This document shows, piece after piece, positions 6,150 to 6,251 of a stretch of DNA of 6,251 nt. How positions within the stretch are numbered: the first letter of the stretch is position 1; the number at the start of each line of letters is the position of its first letter. Where the stretch lies: NCBI GenBank assembly GCA_030635525.1, contig DAOVYR010000064.1:1-6251 (forward strand). The letters are read 5' to 3'. This DNA comes from Candidatus Nanohalarchaeota archaeon (GTDB lineage: Archaea; EX4484-52; B79-G9). The notes below the pieces were generated by a model. The model was not told the DNA's origin. It saw only the letters and a list, made by a program, of their open reading frames with translations, and did not search any database. The translations under genes were made by a program, and so were the position numbers.

Positions 6150-6170
6150 AAAAAAATACAACAATAAATT
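6150..6170 (-). terminator. Oligo-T terminator of the upstream gene
   Basis: The minus strand reads AATTTATTGTTGTATTTTTTT here, ending in seven T residues shortly after the stop codon of the partial upstream reading frame. It is followed at once by the pur operon promoter. This is a typical intergenic arrangement for same-strand archaeal transcription units. Confidence 0.45.
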
Positions 6171-6172
6171 CA

Positions 6173-6250
6173 TCATACACGAATCATGCACACACGCAAA
6201 GACTCATTCTTCTCAAGCGCGCTCCCAATAAGACCATTGAAACGCAGTAT
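6173..6250 (-). CDS. C-terminal end of an unidentified upstream gene (partial)
   Basis: The minus-strand frame entering at the right edge encodes ILRFNGLIGSALEKNESLRV followed by CMIRV and TGA. It is open for all 25 available codons, has ordinary protein composition, and uses codons like those of the pur genes (GAG, AAG, CGT). A T-rich terminator follows. The other two minus-strand frames stop after 12 and 21 codons and give less protein-like sequence. The segment is too short to name a product, and chance openness is possible. Confidence 0.45.
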   Translation of the reverse strand: MLRFNGLIGSALEKNESLRVCMIRV

Positions 6251-6251
6251 A

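Overview
The window reads as archaeal chromosome carrying a compact purine-biosynthesis operon on the minus strand, in transcription order purS-purL-purQ-purF. The archaeal assignment rests on three things. There are A/T-only promoter boxes of the TTTAAAT type about 100-130 nt upstream of the first genes, one with a BRE-like CGAAAAG just upstream. Shine-Dalgarno sites are of the GGTG/GGTGG type. FGAM synthase is split into three subunits (small PurL, PurQ, PurS). The closer lineage (euryarchaeal or DPANN) cannot be fixed from the sequence alone.

Layout from right to left, the direction of transcription. 6173-6250 is probably the last 25 codons of an unidentified upstream gene, followed by an oligo-T terminator. 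5995-6172 is the operon control region, with a TATA box, a TTGTCAGA box next to it, a 10-bp direct repeat near the predicted start site and a leader of roughly 100 nt. 1137-5994 is purSLQF; its genes overlap or nearly abut (ATGA at purS/purL, TGATG at purQ/purF), so they are probably one translationally coupled transcript. PurSLQ make formylglycinamidine ribotide (step 4 of IMP synthesis), and PurF makes phosphoribosylamine from PRPP and glutamine (step 1). Only these two glutamine-dependent early steps are encoded here.

Downstream of purF the picture changes. A T-tract ends the operon. Then comes an isolated, A/T-leaning gene for a very acidic 239-residue protein of unknown function (294-1013), with its own promoter and strong ribosome binding site. 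Beyond it lies a second, diverged copy of the last ~49 codons of purF (96-245), in frame and stop-free but with no 5' part. The orphan gene is therefore bracketed by two copies of the purF 3' end, about 1.05 kb apart and 88% identical. This looks like an insertion or recombination at the purF terminus that left purF intact. The orphan gene's promoter shares the TTGTCAGA-TATA arrangement with the pur operon promoter, so it may be co-regulated. The left edge (1-95) holds a probable terminator and a symmetrical A/T-rich TATA-like repeat.

The purF-end duplication with its cargo gene, and the shared promoter box, are the most unusual signals. No CRISPR array, rRNA, tRNA, integrase, transposase or insertion sequence was seen.
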